Under the pieces are notes generated by a model that did not search any database, was not told the origin of the DNA, and saw only the letters and a list, made by a program, of their open reading frames with translations. Positions 46,781-57,013 of a DNA stretch of 64,000 nucleotides are shown here, one piece after another (the first letter of the stretch is position 1; each line of letters starts with the position of its first letter). Origin of the DNA: Streptomyces candidus (GTDB lineage: Bacteria > Actinomycetota > Actinomycetes > Streptomycetales > Streptomycetaceae); NCBI RefSeq assembly GCF_014207445.1, contig NZ_JACHEM010000001.1:124001-188000 (forward strand), in the 5' to 3' direction. Made by a program: the position numbers and the translations under genes.

Positions 46781-49700
46781 TCAGCCCGTCAGGCAGCTCG
46801 GGCCGAGCAGCACCTTCAGGTCGCCGAAGAGCGAGGGGTCCGCCGTCACCCGGTGCCGGTCGAGCCGCAGCACGGTCGTGCTGCGCGCCCCCTGCAGCTT
46901 GATCCGTACCTCCGTGTTGCCGCGGTGGCTCTGCAGGATCTCGCCGAGCTTGCTGACCATCGGCGGGGTGACCTTGACGGTCGGGATGGTCAGCACCACC
47001 GGGGCGTTGGTCCCGGCGTGTGACAGGTCGGGGACCTGCATCTCCATCGCGACCAGACGCGGCACGTCCTCGCGCTTGTCGAGCCGCCCCTTCACGAACA
47101 CGACGGTGTCCTCGACGAGCTGGGTGGAGACGAGCTGGTAGGTCGCCGGGAAGAACATGCACTCCAGGGAGCCCGCCAGGTCCTCGACCGTGGCGATGGC
47201 CCAGGCGTTGCCCTGCTTGGTCATCTTGCGCTGGAGGCCGGAGATGATGCCGCCGACGGTGACGACCGCGCCGTCCGGGTAGTCGCCGCCGGTGAGCTGG
47301 GAGATCGCCGCGTCGGCCTTGTCGGACAGGACGTGTTCCAGGCCGAAGAGCGGGTGGTCGGACACGTACAGGCCGAGCATCTCGCGTTCCTGCGCGAGAA
47401 GGTACGCCTTTTCCCATTCGACGTCCGAGAACTCGACGTCGAGTCCGAAGCCGGGCTCGCTGCTGTCCTCCTCGCCGCCGAAGAGGTCGAACTGTCCTTC
47501 GGCCTCCTTGCGCTTGACCTGCACCACGTTGTCGATCATCGGTTCGTGGTGGGCGACGAGTCCCTTGCGGGTGTGCCCCAGCTCGTCGAAGGCGCCCGCC
47601 TTGATGAGGGATTCCACGGTGCGCTTGTTGCAGACCACGGCCTCGACCTTGTCGAGGAAGTCGGGGAAGGAGCTGTACTTCCCCTTGGCCTTGCGGCATC
47701 GGATGATCGAGTCGACGACGTTCTGGCCGACGTTGCGGACGGCGGTGAGGCCGAAGAGGATCACGTCGTCGCCCTGGGCGGCGAAGTTCGACTCGGACTC
47801 GTTGACGTTGGGCGGCAGCACCTTGATGCCCATGCGGCGGCACTCGTTGAGGTAGACGGCAGACTTGTCCTTGTCGTCCTTCACCGAGGTCAGCAGGGCT
47901 GCCATGTACTCGGCGGGGTAGTTCGCCTTGAGGTAGGCGGTCCAGTAGGTGACCAGCCCGTAAGCGGAGGAGTGCGCCTTGTTGAACGCGTATCCGGCGA
48001 AGGGGACCAGCACGTCCCACAGGGCCTGGATCGCGGCGTCGGAGTAGCCGTTCTTCTTCGCGCCCTCCTGGAAGAGGACGAAGTTCTTCGCCAGTTCCTC
48101 GGGCTTCTTCTTGCCCATCACGCGGCGCAGGATGTCGGCCTCGCCGAGCGAGTACCCGGCGATGATCTGGGCGGCCTTCTGCACCTGCTCCTGGTACACG
48201 ATGAGGCCGTAGGTCAGGCCGAGCGTCTCCTTCAGGGGCTCTTCGAGCTCCGGGTGGATCGGCGTGATCTCCTGGCGGCCGTTCTTGCGCTCCGCGTAGT
48301 TGGTGTGGGAGTTCATGCCCATCGGGCCCGGCCGGTACAGGGCCGAGACGGCGGAGATGTCCTCGAAGTTGTCGGGCTGCATCTGGCGGAGCAGCGAGCG
48401 CATGGGGCCGCCGTCGAACTGGAAGACGCCGAGCGTGTCGCCGCGGCAGAGCAGTTCGAAGGTCTTCGGGTCGTCGAGCGGCAGGGAGAGCATCTCCAGG
48501 TCGATGCCCTTGTTCGCCTTCACCATCTTGACGGCGTCGTCCATGATGGTGAGGTTGCGCAGGCCCAGGAAGTCCATCTTCAGCAGGCCGAGCGACTCGC
48601 ACTGTGGGTAGTCCCACTGCGTGATGGTGACGCCGTCGGTGTGCCGCACCCAGATCGGGGCGTGGTCGACGATGGGCTCGCTGGACATGATCACGCCGGC
48701 CGCGTGCACGCCCATCTGCCGTACCAGGCCCTCGACGCCCTTCGCGGTGTCGATGACCTTCTTCACGTCCGGCTCGTTTTCGTACATCCCCCGGATCTCG
48801 CCGGCCTCGCTGTAGCGCGGGTGCTTGGGGTCGGTGATGCCGGAGAGGTCGATGCCCTTGCCGAGGACGTCGGCGGGCATGGCCTTGGTGAGCCGGTCGC
48901 CCATCGCGTACGGGTAGCCCAGGACGCGCGCGGAGTCCTTGATGGCGTTCTTCGCCTTGATCTTTCCGTACGTGCCGATCATGGCGACCTTGTCGGCGCC
49001 GTACTTCTCCGTCACGTACCGGATGACCTCGACGCGCCTGCGCTCGTCGAAGTCGATGTCGACGTCGGGCATCGAGACGCGCTCGGGGTTGAGGAAGCGC
49101 TCGAAGATCAGGCCGTGGGTGATCGGGTCGAGGTCGGTGATGCCCATGGCGTACGCGACGATCGAGCCGGCCGCCGAGCCCCGGCCGGGACCGACCGCGA
49201 TGCCGTTGTTCTTGGCCCACATGATGAAGTCGGCGACGACCAGGAAGTACCCCGGGAACCCCATCTGGATGATGATGTCCATCTCGTACTCGGCCTGCTT
49301 CTGCCGGTCCTCGGGGACACCGCCGGGGTAGCGGCGGGCCATGCCGCGGCGGACCTCCTCCTGGAACCAGGTGACCTCGGTGAAGCCGTCGGGGATGTCG
49401 AACTTCGGCATCAGGTCGCGCTTCTCGAACATGCCGGTGGTGTCGATCTGCTCGGCGACCAGCAGCGTGTTGCGGCAGCCCTCCTGCCAGGCGTCCGAGG
49501 AGTCGATGGCGTACATCTCGTCGGTCGTCTTGAGGTAGTAGCCGGTGCCGTCGAAGCGGAAGCGGTCCGGGTCGGAGAGGTTCTTGCCGGTCTGGATGCA
49601 CAGCAGGGCGTCGTGCGCGGTCGCCTCGTGCGCGTACGTGTAGTGCGAGTCGTTGGTGACCAGCGGCGGAATGCCCAGTTCCTTGCCGATTCTGACCAGG

Positions 49701-50314
49701 TCGTCGCGGACCCGGCGCTCGATCTCGATGCCGTGGTCCATCAGTTCCAGGAAGTACCGGTCCTTGCCGAAGATGTCCTGGTAGTCGGAGGCGGCCTGTC
49801 TGGCCTCCTCGTACTGGCCCAGGCGCAGCCGGGTCTGGAGCTCGCCGGAGGGGCAGCCGGTGGAGGCGATCAGGCCCTCGGACCACTGCGAGATGGTCTC
49901 GCGGTCCATCCGCGGCCACTTCTGGAGCCAGCCCTCGGCGTACGCGTCGGAGGACAGCCGGAAGAGGTTGTGCAGCCCGGTCTTGTTCGCCGCCCAGATC
50001 GTCTTGTGGGTGTAACCGCCGGAACCCGAGACGTCGTCGCGCTTCTGGTGCGGCTGGCCCCACTGGATCTTGCGCTTGTTGCGCCGGGACTCCGGGGCGA
50101 CGTACGCCTCGATGCCGATGATCGGGGTGACGCCCGCCTTCTGCGCGGAGTGGAAGAAGTCGTACGCGCCGTGCAGGTTGCCGTGGTCGGACATCGCGAT
50201 GTGCGTCATGCCCATCTCGTTGCATGCCTGGAACATGTCCTTCAGCCGCGCGGCACCGTCCAGCAGCGAGTACTGGGTGTGGACGTGGAGGTGCGTAAAG
50301 GGCGGCTTGGTCAC
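46781..50314 (-). CDS. dnaE: DNA polymerase III alpha subunit
   Basis: 1177 residues, the DnaE1 length. It opens VTKPPFTHLHVHTQYSLLDG, the PHP domain. Polymerase active-site regions: VGPGRGSAAGSIVAYAMG, MPDVDIDFDERRRVEVIRY, KMDFLGLRNLTIMDDAVK (metal Asp), FQFDGGPMRSLLRQMQPDNF. The C-terminal OB fold and tail follow (GGIISGLQRKMTKQG). It is the main replicative polymerase. The GTG at 50314 precedes the conserved PHP start. Confidence 0.97.
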   Translation of the reverse strand: MTKPPFTHLHVHTQYSLLDGAARLKDMFQACNEMGMTHIAMSDHGNLHGAYDFFHSAQKAGVTPIIGIEAYVAPESRRNKRKIQWGQPHQKRDDVSGSGGYTHKTIWAANKTGLHNLFRLSSDAYAEGWLQKWPRMDRETISQWSEGLIASTGCPSGELQTRLRLGQYEEARQAASDYQDIFGKDRYFLELMDHGIEIERRVRDDLVRIGKELGIPPLVTNDSHYTYAHEATAHDALLCIQTGKNLSDPDRFRFDGTGYYLKTTDEMYAIDSSDAWQEGCRNTLLVAEQIDTTGMFEKRDLMPKFDIPDGFTEVTWFQEEVRRGMARRYPGGVPEDRQKQAEYEMDIIIQMGFPGYFLVVADFIMWAKNNGIAVGPGRGSAAGSIVAYAMGITDLDPITHGLIFERFLNPERVSMPDVDIDFDERRRVEVIRYVTEKYGADKVAMIGTYGKIKAKNAIKDSARVLGYPYAMGDRLTKAMPADVLGKGIDLSGITDPKHPRYSEAGEIRGMYENEPDVKKVIDTAKGVEGLVRQMGVHAAGVIMSSEPIVDHAPIWVRHTDGVTITQWDYPQCESLGLLKMDFLGLRNLTIMDDAVKMVKANKGIDLEMLSLPLDDPKTFELLCRGDTLGVFQFDGGPMRSLLRQMQPDNFEDISAVSALYRPGPMGMNSHTNYAERKNGRQEITPIHPELEEPLKETLGLTYGLIVYQEQVQKAAQIIAGYSLGEADILRRVMGKKKPEELAKNFVLFQEGAKKNGYSDAAIQALWDVLVPFAGYAFNKAHSSAYGLVTYWTAYLKANYPAEYMAALLTSVKDDKDKSAVYLNECRRMGIKVLPPNVNESESNFAAQGDDVILFGLTAVRNVGQNVVDSIIRCRKAKGKYSSFPDFLDKVEAVVCNKRTVESLIKAGAFDELGHTRKGLVAHHEPMIDNVVQVKRKEAEGQFDLFGGEEDSSEPGFGLDVEFSDVEWEKAYLLAQEREMLGLYVSDHPLFGLEHVLSDKADAAISQLTGGDYPDGAVVTVGGIISGLQRKMTKQGNAWAIATVEDLAGSLECMFFPATYQLVSTQLVEDTVVFVKGRLDKREDVPRLVAMEMQVPDLSHAGTNAPVVLTIPTVKVTPPMVSKLGEILQSHRGNTEVRIKLQGARSTTVLRLDRHRVTADPSLFGDLKVLLGPSCLTG

Positions 50315-50504
50315 GGCGGGGGCCTCCGGTGCTGCGGTCGGTGACGGGGCGGGGAACGAGTGGATCGGGCAGGCTGGAAGTCTACTTCGGAGGACCGACA
50401 GACCCCCGGGCACTCAGCGGTACGGTCGTGCGTTGAACCGGTCAGCAGACCTGTCCCACTTGTCCCGCACGCACAGTCGCGTCATGCACCAGGAGGCCCC
50501 GGCG

Positions 50505-51830
50505 ATGTCGGTTCCGCAGACAGAAGCCGCCCAGCGCGGCGAGCAGATTCTCGCCGTGTTCGACACCGCTTTCGGGCAGCTGCTGGCCGCCGATCCGGCC
50601 GCGTTCCGCGTCAAGTTCCGCAAGATGGCGGCCTCCGCGTTCGCCTTCTACCGGGGCACCGCCTCCCTGTTCTACGCCGACCAGGAGCGCGAGGAGCACA
50701 CCGGCCCCTACCTGGACGAGCGGACCTCCCGGGTGTGGATCCACGGCGACCTGCACGCCGAGAACTTCGGCACGTACATGGACGCCGAGGGCCGTCTGAT
50801 CTTCAACGTCAACGACTTCGACGAGGCGTACGTCGGCCCGTTCCTGTGGGACCTCAAGAGGTTCGCCGCCTCCGTCGCGCTGATCGGCTACCAGAAGGCG
50901 CTCGGCGACGACCAGATCACCGATCTCGTACGGGTCTTCGCCGCCGCCTACCGCGAGCGCATCCACCAGCTCGCCACCGGCGCCAAGAACGACGAGGTGC
51001 CGCCCTTCACCCTCGACACCGCCGAGGGCGCGCTGCTCGGGGCGCTGCGCGACGCCCGCTCGCTGACCCGGTTCGGCCTGCTGGACTCGATGACCGAGAT
51101 CCGCGACTTCGAGCGGCGTTTCGCGGCCGGCGGCGGGACCGTCGACCTCGACGCCGCCACCCGCTACAAGGTCCTCGCCGCTTTCGACGGCTACCTGGAG
51201 ACGCTGCCCGAGTCCTCGCTGACCCGCCCCGACTCCTACCGCGTCAAGGACGTCGTGGGACGGCGCGGCATCGGCATCGGCTCCGCCGGGCTGCCCTCGT
51301 ACAACATCCTCCTGGAGGGCAACAGCGACGCCCTGGAGAACGACGTGATCATCTACATGAAGCAGGGCCAGACCCCCGCGGTCTCCCGGCACATCACCGA
51401 CCGCGCCGTCCGCGACTACTTCCAGCACGAGGGCCACCGCACGGTCATCTCCCAGCGCGCCCTCCAGGTGAACGCCGATCCGTGGCTGGGCTGGACCGAG
51501 CTGGACGGCCAGGGCCAGCTGGTGGCCGAGGTGTCGCCGTACGCCGTCGACCTGGACTGGGCGGACATCGACGAGCCGGACGAGATCGCGGCCGTCGTCG
51601 CCGACCTCGGCCGGGCGACCGCCACCATGCACTCCGCGGCCGACGACGAGAGCGGCCACTCGCTGGTCCCGTTCTCCACCGAACGCGCCATCGACGCGGC
51701 CATCGCGGCCGACGAGGAGGGCTTCGGCGATCTCCTGGTGGACTTCGCCCACAGCTACGGGGCGCGGGCGCGGCGCGACCACCAGATCTTCGTGGACCTG
51801 TTCCGCAACGGTCGGATCACAGGTCTCTAG
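50505..51830 (+). CDS. DUF2252 family protein
   Basis: 441 residues. The DUF2252 signature is early: FRVKFRKMAASAFAFYRGTA, VWIHGDLHAENFGTYMDAEG and FNVNDFDEAYVGPFLWDLKR. The HGDLHAEN and NDFDE blocks resemble the catalytic and metal loops of kinase/aminoglycoside phosphotransferases, so a phosphotransferase-like fold is plausible. The ATG at 50505 is preceded by AGGAGG; an ATG at 50484 is alternative. Function unknown. Divergent from dnaE. Confidence 0.88.
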   Translation: MSVPQTEAAQRGEQILAVFDTAFGQLLAADPAAFRVKFRKMAASAFAFYRGTASLFYADQEREEHTGPYLDERTSRVWIHGDLHAENFGTYMDAEGRLIFNVNDFDEAYVGPFLWDLKRFAASVALIGYQKALGDDQITDLVRVFAAAYRERIHQLATGAKNDEVPPFTLDTAEGALLGALRDARSLTRFGLLDSMTEIRDFERRFAAGGGTVDLDAATRYKVLAAFDGYLETLPESSLTRPDSYRVKDVVGRRGIGIGSAGLPSYNILLEGNSDALENDVIIYMKQGQTPAVSRHITDRAVRDYFQHEGHRTVISQRALQVNADPWLGWTELDGQGQLVAEVSPYAVDLDWADIDEPDEIAAVVADLGRATATMHSAADDESGHSLVPFSTERAIDAAIAADEEGFGDLLVDFAHSYGARARRDHQIFVDLFRNGRITGL

Positions 51831-51873
51831 CGCTGCGACGTCCCTTGCGGGCGGCCGTGGCACACTCACTGCG

Positions 51874-52569
51874 ATGGGCATATCCAGGACTCCGCTGAGA
51901 ACCTTGCGGGCAGCACTCTTCACGGCACTTCTCGTGACGCTGTCCGTGGGTTCGCACGTGCTGCTGTCCGGAGCTCCGCTGCCCCCGGTCACGGTCGCGG
52001 TCGTCGGTGCCGCCGTGTTCGCCCTCGCGTACGCGCTGGCGGGACGCGAGCGCGGCTTCGGCCGCATCGCCGCCCTGCTGGTGCCGCTGGAGCTGGCGGC
52101 GGACACCCTCTTCACCGCCGGGCAGCACGTCTGTTACGGGCCGTCCGGCGGGCCCGTCGCCGGCGCGCTGCGCACCTTCGGCCTCGATGTGCTCTGCGCC
52201 GGCACGCCGCTCGCCGCCCCCTTCGTCCACACCGGTCCCCGCGAGGACCTCACCGCCCTGCTGGCCTCCCCCGACCCCACGCTGCCCTGGCTGCTGCTCG
52301 GGGCGCACGTGGCGACCGGGCTGCTGGCCGCGCTGTGGCTGCGGCGGGGCGAGGCGGCGCTGGCAGGGCTCCTCCGGACGGCCGCGGTGTCCGCCCTGGG
52401 GCCGTTGCTGCTCGCGGTGGCGTCCACGGCCGGTGCTCCGCCCGTACCGGAACCCGCGCGGCCGGCCGGGCGCCGGAACGCGGCCGGGTTGCTGCTGCGC
52501 TCACGGCTGCTGGTGCACTGCGTGGGCAGGCGCGGGCCGCCCGCCGCCGCGTTCGCCCCCGCCGCCTGA
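51874..52569 (+). CDS. Membrane protein of unknown function
   Basis: 231 residues. Predicted helices include AALFTALLVTLSVGSHVLLS, VTVAVVGAAVFALAYALAG, IAALLVPLELAADTLF, PWLLLGAHVATGLLAALWL and AAVSALGPLLLAVAS. The C-terminal ~50 residues are Arg/Pro/Ala-rich and lie in the cytoplasm or periplasm. No family motif is recognised. It follows the DUF2252 gene by 43 nt and precedes the dsbA-like gene. Confidence 0.7.
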   Translation: MGISRTPLRTLRAALFTALLVTLSVGSHVLLSGAPLPPVTVAVVGAAVFALAYALAGRERGFGRIAALLVPLELAADTLFTAGQHVCYGPSGGPVAGALRTFGLDVLCAGTPLAAPFVHTGPREDLTALLASPDPTLPWLLLGAHVATGLLAALWLRRGEAALAGLLRTAAVSALGPLLLAVASTAGAPPVPEPARPAGRRNAAGLLLRSRLLVHCVGRRGPPAAAFAPAA

Positions 52570-52640
52570 GCCCCGGGTCGCCGACCCCGGCCGGGCCAGT
52601 CCCCGCACGGCAGTCCAGTAATCACGGAGTTGGAACGATC

Positions 52641-53453
52641 ATGAGCGCACGCAACAACCAGGCGAACAAGCAGGCGGCCCGCGAGCGGCTGCGCATCGAG
52701 CGCGAGCGCCAGGCGAAGAAGGACAAAACCAAGCGGCAGCTGGTCGTCGCCGGGTCGGTCGTCGCCGTCCTCGCGATCGCCGGCGGTGTCGGCTACGGCG
52801 TCATCCAGGCGAACAAGCCGAAGGCCTGGGAAGCGGCCAAGGAAGCCCCGGTGACCAAGCCCGCCAACAGCTCCGGCGAGAACGGCACCACGGTCGTCGT
52901 CGGCAAGGCCGACGCGAAGAAGACGCTGGAGCTGTACGAGGACCCGCGCTGCCCGAGCTGCGCCGCCTTCGAGCAGGCGAACGGCGAGCAGATCAAGAAG
53001 GACGTCGAGGCCGGCAAGTACAAGGTCCAGTACATCGGCGCCACGTTCATCGACAACATGGCGGGCGGCGAGGGCTCCAAGAACGCCACCAGCGCCCTGG
53101 GTGCGGCCCTGAACGTGAGCCCCGAGGCCTTCCTCTCCCTCAAGGGCGCGCTGTACGCGCAGAACAACCACCCGGACGAGCGCGAGGACAAGTTCGCCGA
53201 CGACAACTACCTGATCAAGGTGGCCGACCAGATCCCCGCCCTCAAGGGCAACAAGAAGTTCCAGGACGCGGTCAAGGGCGGCACGTACGACGCGTGGGCG
53301 CTGAAGATGTCGGACAAGTTCGACGACAGCGGGATCAAGGGCACGCCGACGCTGAAGATGGACGGCAAGACCGTCGTCAAGGAGGGCACCGAGGCCGCGC
53401 CGATGGCCCCGGCGGACTTCCAGGCGGCGATGGAGAAGGCCCTCAAGGCCTGA
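52641..53453 (+). CDS. Membrane-anchored DsbA-like thioredoxin-fold protein
   Basis: 270 residues. The basic N-terminus (MSARNNQANKQAARERLRIE) is followed by anchor QLVVAGSVVAVLAIAGGVGY, then the DsbA-type domain with the redox motif CPSC in YEDPRCPSCAAFEQAN and cis-Pro region GTPTLKMDGK. Same layout as the protein at 19327-20376 but without the long Gly/Pro tail. Likely an extracytoplasmic thiol oxidoreductase. Followed by a strong terminator. Confidence 0.87.
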   Translation: MSARNNQANKQAARERLRIERERQAKKDKTKRQLVVAGSVVAVLAIAGGVGYGVIQANKPKAWEAAKEAPVTKPANSSGENGTTVVVGKADAKKTLELYEDPRCPSCAAFEQANGEQIKKDVEAGKYKVQYIGATFIDNMAGGEGSKNATSALGAALNVSPEAFLSLKGALYAQNNHPDEREDKFADDNYLIKVADQIPALKGNKKFQDAVKGGTYDAWALKMSDKFDDSGIKGTPTLKMDGKTVVKEGTEAAPMAPADFQAAMEKALKA

Positions 53454-53496
53454 CGCTCCCTCACCTCGCGGGCACGTCGGGGCATCGCCCGGCCGA

Positions 53497-53529
53497 CGGG
53501 TGGACGAACTTTCCCCGTTCGTCCACCCG
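53497..53529. terminator. Terminator after dsbA-like gene
   Basis: Perfect 13-bp arms CGGGTGGACGAAC (53497-53509) and its complement (53517-53529) with a 7-nt loop, 44 nt past the stop and 32 nt ahead of the phosphatase start. Confidence 0.8.
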
Positions 53530-53560
53530 TACGACCTACCGATCAGTAGTGTGATCGGCC

Positions 53561-55249
53561 GTGACCAGTCGAACCTCTCCTGCCACGGGTGTCCCCTCCG
53601 CGACCCGGACCCCGTCCCGCCGCACCGCTCTCAGAGCCGTCGCCGCCACCGCCGCGGTCCCCGTCCTCGTGGGCGGCGCGGCCGCTCCGGCCGCCGCGGT
53701 CGCCTCGGGGGCGACCGCACAGGCGTCCGCGTTCCTCCACGGTGTCGCCTCCGGCGATCCGCTGCCCGACGGCGTCCTGCTCTGGACCCGCGTCACCCCC
53801 GTACTCGAGGCGGTGCCCGGCTCCGGCCAGGGGCCGGACACCGCGGTCGGCTGGGAGGTCGCGGAGGACCGGGACTTCGCCCGTGTCGTCGCCCGGGGAA
53901 CGACGACCGCGAGCGCCGCGACCGACCACACCGTCAAGGTCGACGTCAGGGGCCTGCGCCCGGAGAGCGCCTACTGGTTCCGCTTCTCCTGCGGCGACGT
54001 CCGCTCACCGGCGGGCCGCACCCGCACCACGCCCGCCGCCGACTCGGCGACGGAGGGCGTCCGCTTCGGCATGGTGTCCTGCGCCAACTGGGAGTCCGGC
54101 TTCTTCTCCGCCTACCGGCACCTGGCGGCCCGCTCCGACCTGGACGCGGTCCTGCACCTGGGCGACTACCTCTACGAGTACGGGGCCGGCCAGTACCCCG
54201 AGCCCCAGTACGCCGTACGGCAGCACGAGCCGAAGCACGAGATCGTCACGCTCGCCGACTACCGCGCCCGGCACGGCACGTACAGGACGGACCCCGACCT
54301 CCAGGCCCTGCACCACCGGCACCCGGTCGTCGCCATCTGGGACGACCACGAGTTCGCCAACGACGCCTGGTCGGGCGGCGCGGAGAACCACACCCCGGGC
54401 GCCGAGGGCGACTGGGCGGAGCGCGTGGCCGCCGCCAAGCAGGCCTACTTCGAGTGGATGCCGGTGCGCGCCTCCACCGAGGGCACCGTCTACCGCCGGC
54501 TGCGCTGGGGCAGGCTCGCCGACCTGCTCCTGCTGGACCTGCGCGCCTTCCGCTCGCAGCAGGTCCCGGTCGGCAGCGGCGCCGTGGACGACCCGGACCG
54601 CACGCTCACCGGCCGGGCCCAGCTCGACTGGCTGAAGGGACACCTGGCCTCCTCCGACGCCGCCTGGAAACTGGTCGGCACCTCGGTGATGATCTCGCCG
54701 GTGGCCTTCGGCTCGCTCCCCGCCCACCTCCTCAAGCCGATGGCGGAGCTGGTGGGCCTGCCCCGGGAGGGTCTGGCGATCAACACCGACCAGTGGGACG
54801 GCTACACCGACGACCGCAAGGAACTCATCGGCCACCTCACCGGCAAGGGCGTCCGCAACACCGTCTTCCTCACCGGCGACATCCACATGTCCTGGGCCAA
54901 CGACCTCCCGGTGAAGGCCGCCACCTACCCGCTCTCGGGTTCGGCGGGCGTCGAGTTCGTCGTCACCTCCGTGACCTCCGACAACCTCGACGACATGCTG
55001 CGCGTCGCCCCGCACACCGTCTCGCTCGCCGCCGCGACCGCCGTCAGGGCCGCCAACCGGCACGTGAAGTGGCTGGACATGGACTCGCACGGCTACGGCG
55101 TCCTGAACGTCACCGCCGGGCACACGCAGATGGACTACTACGCGATATCCGACAAGACCCGCAGGGACGCGACCAGTTCGTGGATCAGGTCCTACCGGAC
55201 CCGTTCGGGTACGCAGCGGGTGGAGCGCGTGTACCAGCCCGTACGCTGA
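53561..55249 (+). CDS. phoD: PhoD-family alkaline phosphatase, Tat-exported
   Basis: 562 residues. The Tat signal [20 protein letters not shown] has the twin arginines at 20-21 and an AAA-type cleavage region near 46. Metal and catalytic motifs: [42 protein letters not shown] and the late [12 protein letters not shown]. It hydrolyses phosphate esters or diesters outside the cell, with calcium/iron-type metals in the family. The GTG start at 53561 gives a normal Tat signal length. No clear PHO box was seen upstream. The kinase gene follows by 5 nt. Confidence 0.93.
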   Translation: MTSRTSPATGVPSATRTPSRRTALRAVAATAAVPVLVGGAAAPAAAVASGATAQASAFLHGVASGDPLPDGVLLWTRVTPVLEAVPGSGQGPDTAVGWEVAEDRDFARVVARGTTTASAATDHTVKVDVRGLRPESAYWFRFSCGDVRSPAGRTRTTPAADSATEGVRFGMVSCANWESGFFSAYRHLAARSDLDAVLHLGDYLYEYGAGQYPEPQYAVRQHEPKHEIVTLADYRARHGTYRTDPDLQALHHRHPVVAIWDDHEFANDAWSGGAENHTPGAEGDWAERVAAAKQAYFEWMPVRASTEGTVYRRLRWGRLADLLLLDLRAFRSQQVPVGSGAVDDPDRTLTGRAQLDWLKGHLASSDAAWKLVGTSVMISPVAFGSLPAHLLKPMAELVGLPREGLAINTDQWDGYTDDRKELIGHLTGKGVRNTVFLTGDIHMSWANDLPVKAATYPLSGSAGVEFVVTSVTSDNLDDMLRVAPHTVSLAAATAVRAANRHVKWLDMDSHGYGVLNVTAGHTQMDYYAISDKTRRDATSSWIRSYRTRSGTQRVERVYQPVR

Positions 55250-55254
55250 TCCGC

Positions 55255-56970
55255 ATGAACGGGGGCGAGGGCCGGGACGGCACGGGCGGCAACAGGGACA
55301 GCGGCGGCAGCGGCGAGGAGGCCGGGCGGCGGATCGTCGACGGCCGGTTCGAGCTGCTGGAGCTGCTCGGCAGGGGCGGCATGGGCTCCGTGTGGCGGGC
55401 CCGCGACCTGGCGCTGCACCGCGAGGTCGCGCTCAAGGAGGTGCGGCCCCCCGACCCGGCCCTCGCCGCCGCCGACCCGACGGCCTCGCGCAACCTGCGG
55501 ATGCGGGTGCTGCGGGAGGCCCGTGCGCTGGCCCGGATCAACCACCCGAACGTGGTGACGATCCACCACATCGTGGGCGGCGCGGACCCGGATATCGGCA
55601 CGGGCGGGCCCAGCCCCTGGCTCGTGATGGAGCTGCTGCCCGGCCGGTCGCTGCACCAGCGCCTGGAGAGCGGGCCGCTGGCCTACCGGGAGGCGGCCCG
55701 GCTCGGCCGCCAGGTCCTGGCCGGGCTGCGCGCCGCGCACGCGGCCGGGATCCACCACCGGGACGTGAAGCCGGCGAACGTCATGCTCCGGCCGGACGGC
55801 ACGGCCGTCCTCACCGACTTCGGCATCGCCGCCCTCGTCGACGCCTCCCCGCTGACCGTGACGGGCGAGTTCATCGGCTCGCCCGAGTACATCGCCCCCG
55901 AACGCGTCCGCGGCGCGGACGACTCCGCGTCCAGCGACCTGTGGTCGCTGGGGATGCTGCTGTACGTCGCGGTGGAGGGCCTCAGTCCGATGCGGCGCGG
56001 CAGCACCCTGGCCACTCTGGCCGCCGTACTGGACGATCCGGTTCCGCCGCCGCGGCTGGCCGGGCCGCTCGGCCCCGTGCTGGCCGCGCTCCTGGTCCGC
56101 GACCCGGCCGCTCGCCCCGACGGGGCACGGCTGGACGCTCTGCTGGCGGACGTGGAGGCGGGGCGCCGGCCCGACGCCGGGGCGGGCGCCGGGGCGGGGC
56201 CGGTGACGCCGACGGCACGGGACGGCATGCGGCCACCGCCCGTTCCGTCCCCGTACGCGCCCACGTTGGGCCCTGGACCCCTCCCGAGCGCCACCACCGC
56301 CCCCTCCCACGGTCACGGGCCGCCCGCCGGGCGGCGACGGCACCGGGCGCTGACCGTCGCGGGTGCGGTCCTCGCCCTGGCGCTGGTCGCGGCGGGCACG
56401 TACGTACTGGCCAGGCAGCAGGAGCCGGGGCCGCGCACCGACGCTTCCACCACCACGGGCGCCTCCGCCGCGACGGGCGGCGGCTCCGGCGTCCCCGCCC
56501 CGCCCCTCCCCGCGTCCGCCACTTCCCCCTCGTCCGGGGCGTCCGCCTCGAACCCGGCGGCGGCCACGTCCCGGACGGCCGCCGCCCCCACGCGGGCCCC
56601 GGAGCGCCCGCCCAGCAGGCCCGCGCCGTCGGCCGGTCCGGCCGACGCGTGGATCGCCCAGCTGCACTCCGCCCCGGTCCCGGCGGGCCGGGCCGCGCTG
56701 GAGAGCAGCCTGGCCTCGATCCGGCGGCAGGTCCCGGAGGCGCGGGTGCTGCGCAGCGACGACTTCGCGTCCCTGCGCCCCGGCTACTGGGTGGTGTACG
56801 CGCCCGGCCCGTTCGAGAGCGGCCGTGCCGCCCTCGCGCACTGCGCCTTCCGCGGCCGCCCGGCCGCCGACCAGTGCGTCGGCCGCTGGCTCAGCCACGA
56901 GGCGGCCGACCGCGTCTACCTGTGCGGCCCGCCCGCGAACAGGCCGAAGGGCCGCTGCACCCGCCCGTAG
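55255..56970 (+). CDS. Ser/Thr protein kinase with extracytoplasmic domain
   Basis: 571 residues. Hanks kinase at ~32-300: Gly-loop GRGGMGSVW, Lys61, HRD at 168-170, DFG at 188-190, GSPEYIAPE. A Pro/Ala linker follows, then one predicted helix (~366-386: LTVAGAVLALALVAAGTYVL), a Thr/Ser/Pro linker and an exposed domain with AWIAQLHSAPVPAGRAALES, ending with cysteines in HCAFRG, ADQC and YLCGPP. No PASTA repeats. The outer domain may sense a ligand. It starts 5 nt after phoD and is likely co-transcribed. Confidence 0.9.
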   Translation: MNGGEGRDGTGGNRDSGGSGEEAGRRIVDGRFELLELLGRGGMGSVWRARDLALHREVALKEVRPPDPALAAADPTASRNLRMRVLREARALARINHPNVVTIHHIVGGADPDIGTGGPSPWLVMELLPGRSLHQRLESGPLAYREAARLGRQVLAGLRAAHAAGIHHRDVKPANVMLRPDGTAVLTDFGIAALVDASPLTVTGEFIGSPEYIAPERVRGADDSASSDLWSLGMLLYVAVEGLSPMRRGSTLATLAAVLDDPVPPPRLAGPLGPVLAALLVRDPAARPDGARLDALLADVEAGRRPDAGAGAGAGPVTPTARDGMRPPPVPSPYAPTLGPGPLPSATTAPSHGHGPPAGRRRHRALTVAGAVLALALVAAGTYVLARQQEPGPRTDASTTTGASAATGGGSGVPAPPLPASATSPSSGASASNPAAATSRTAAAPTRAPERPPSRPAPSAGPADAWIAQLHSAPVPAGRAALESSLASIRRQVPEARVLRSDDFASLRPGYWVVYAPGPFESGRAALAHCAFRGRPAADQCVGRWLSHEAADRVYLCGPPANRPKGRCTRP

Positions 56971-57013
56971 GACGCACCGCGGCGAGGTCCTCGGCCCCTG
57001 CGCCGGTGCGGGC

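Noticed and set aside
53510..53545. A possible PHO box ahead of phoD
   Set aside because: The match to GTTCACC-type direct repeats is poor and lies within a terminator hairpin.
53500..55254. Plus-strand extension of the kinase frame across the phosphatase gene
   Set aside because: It is an alternate frame of phoD. The kinase domain starts shortly after the ATG at 55255.
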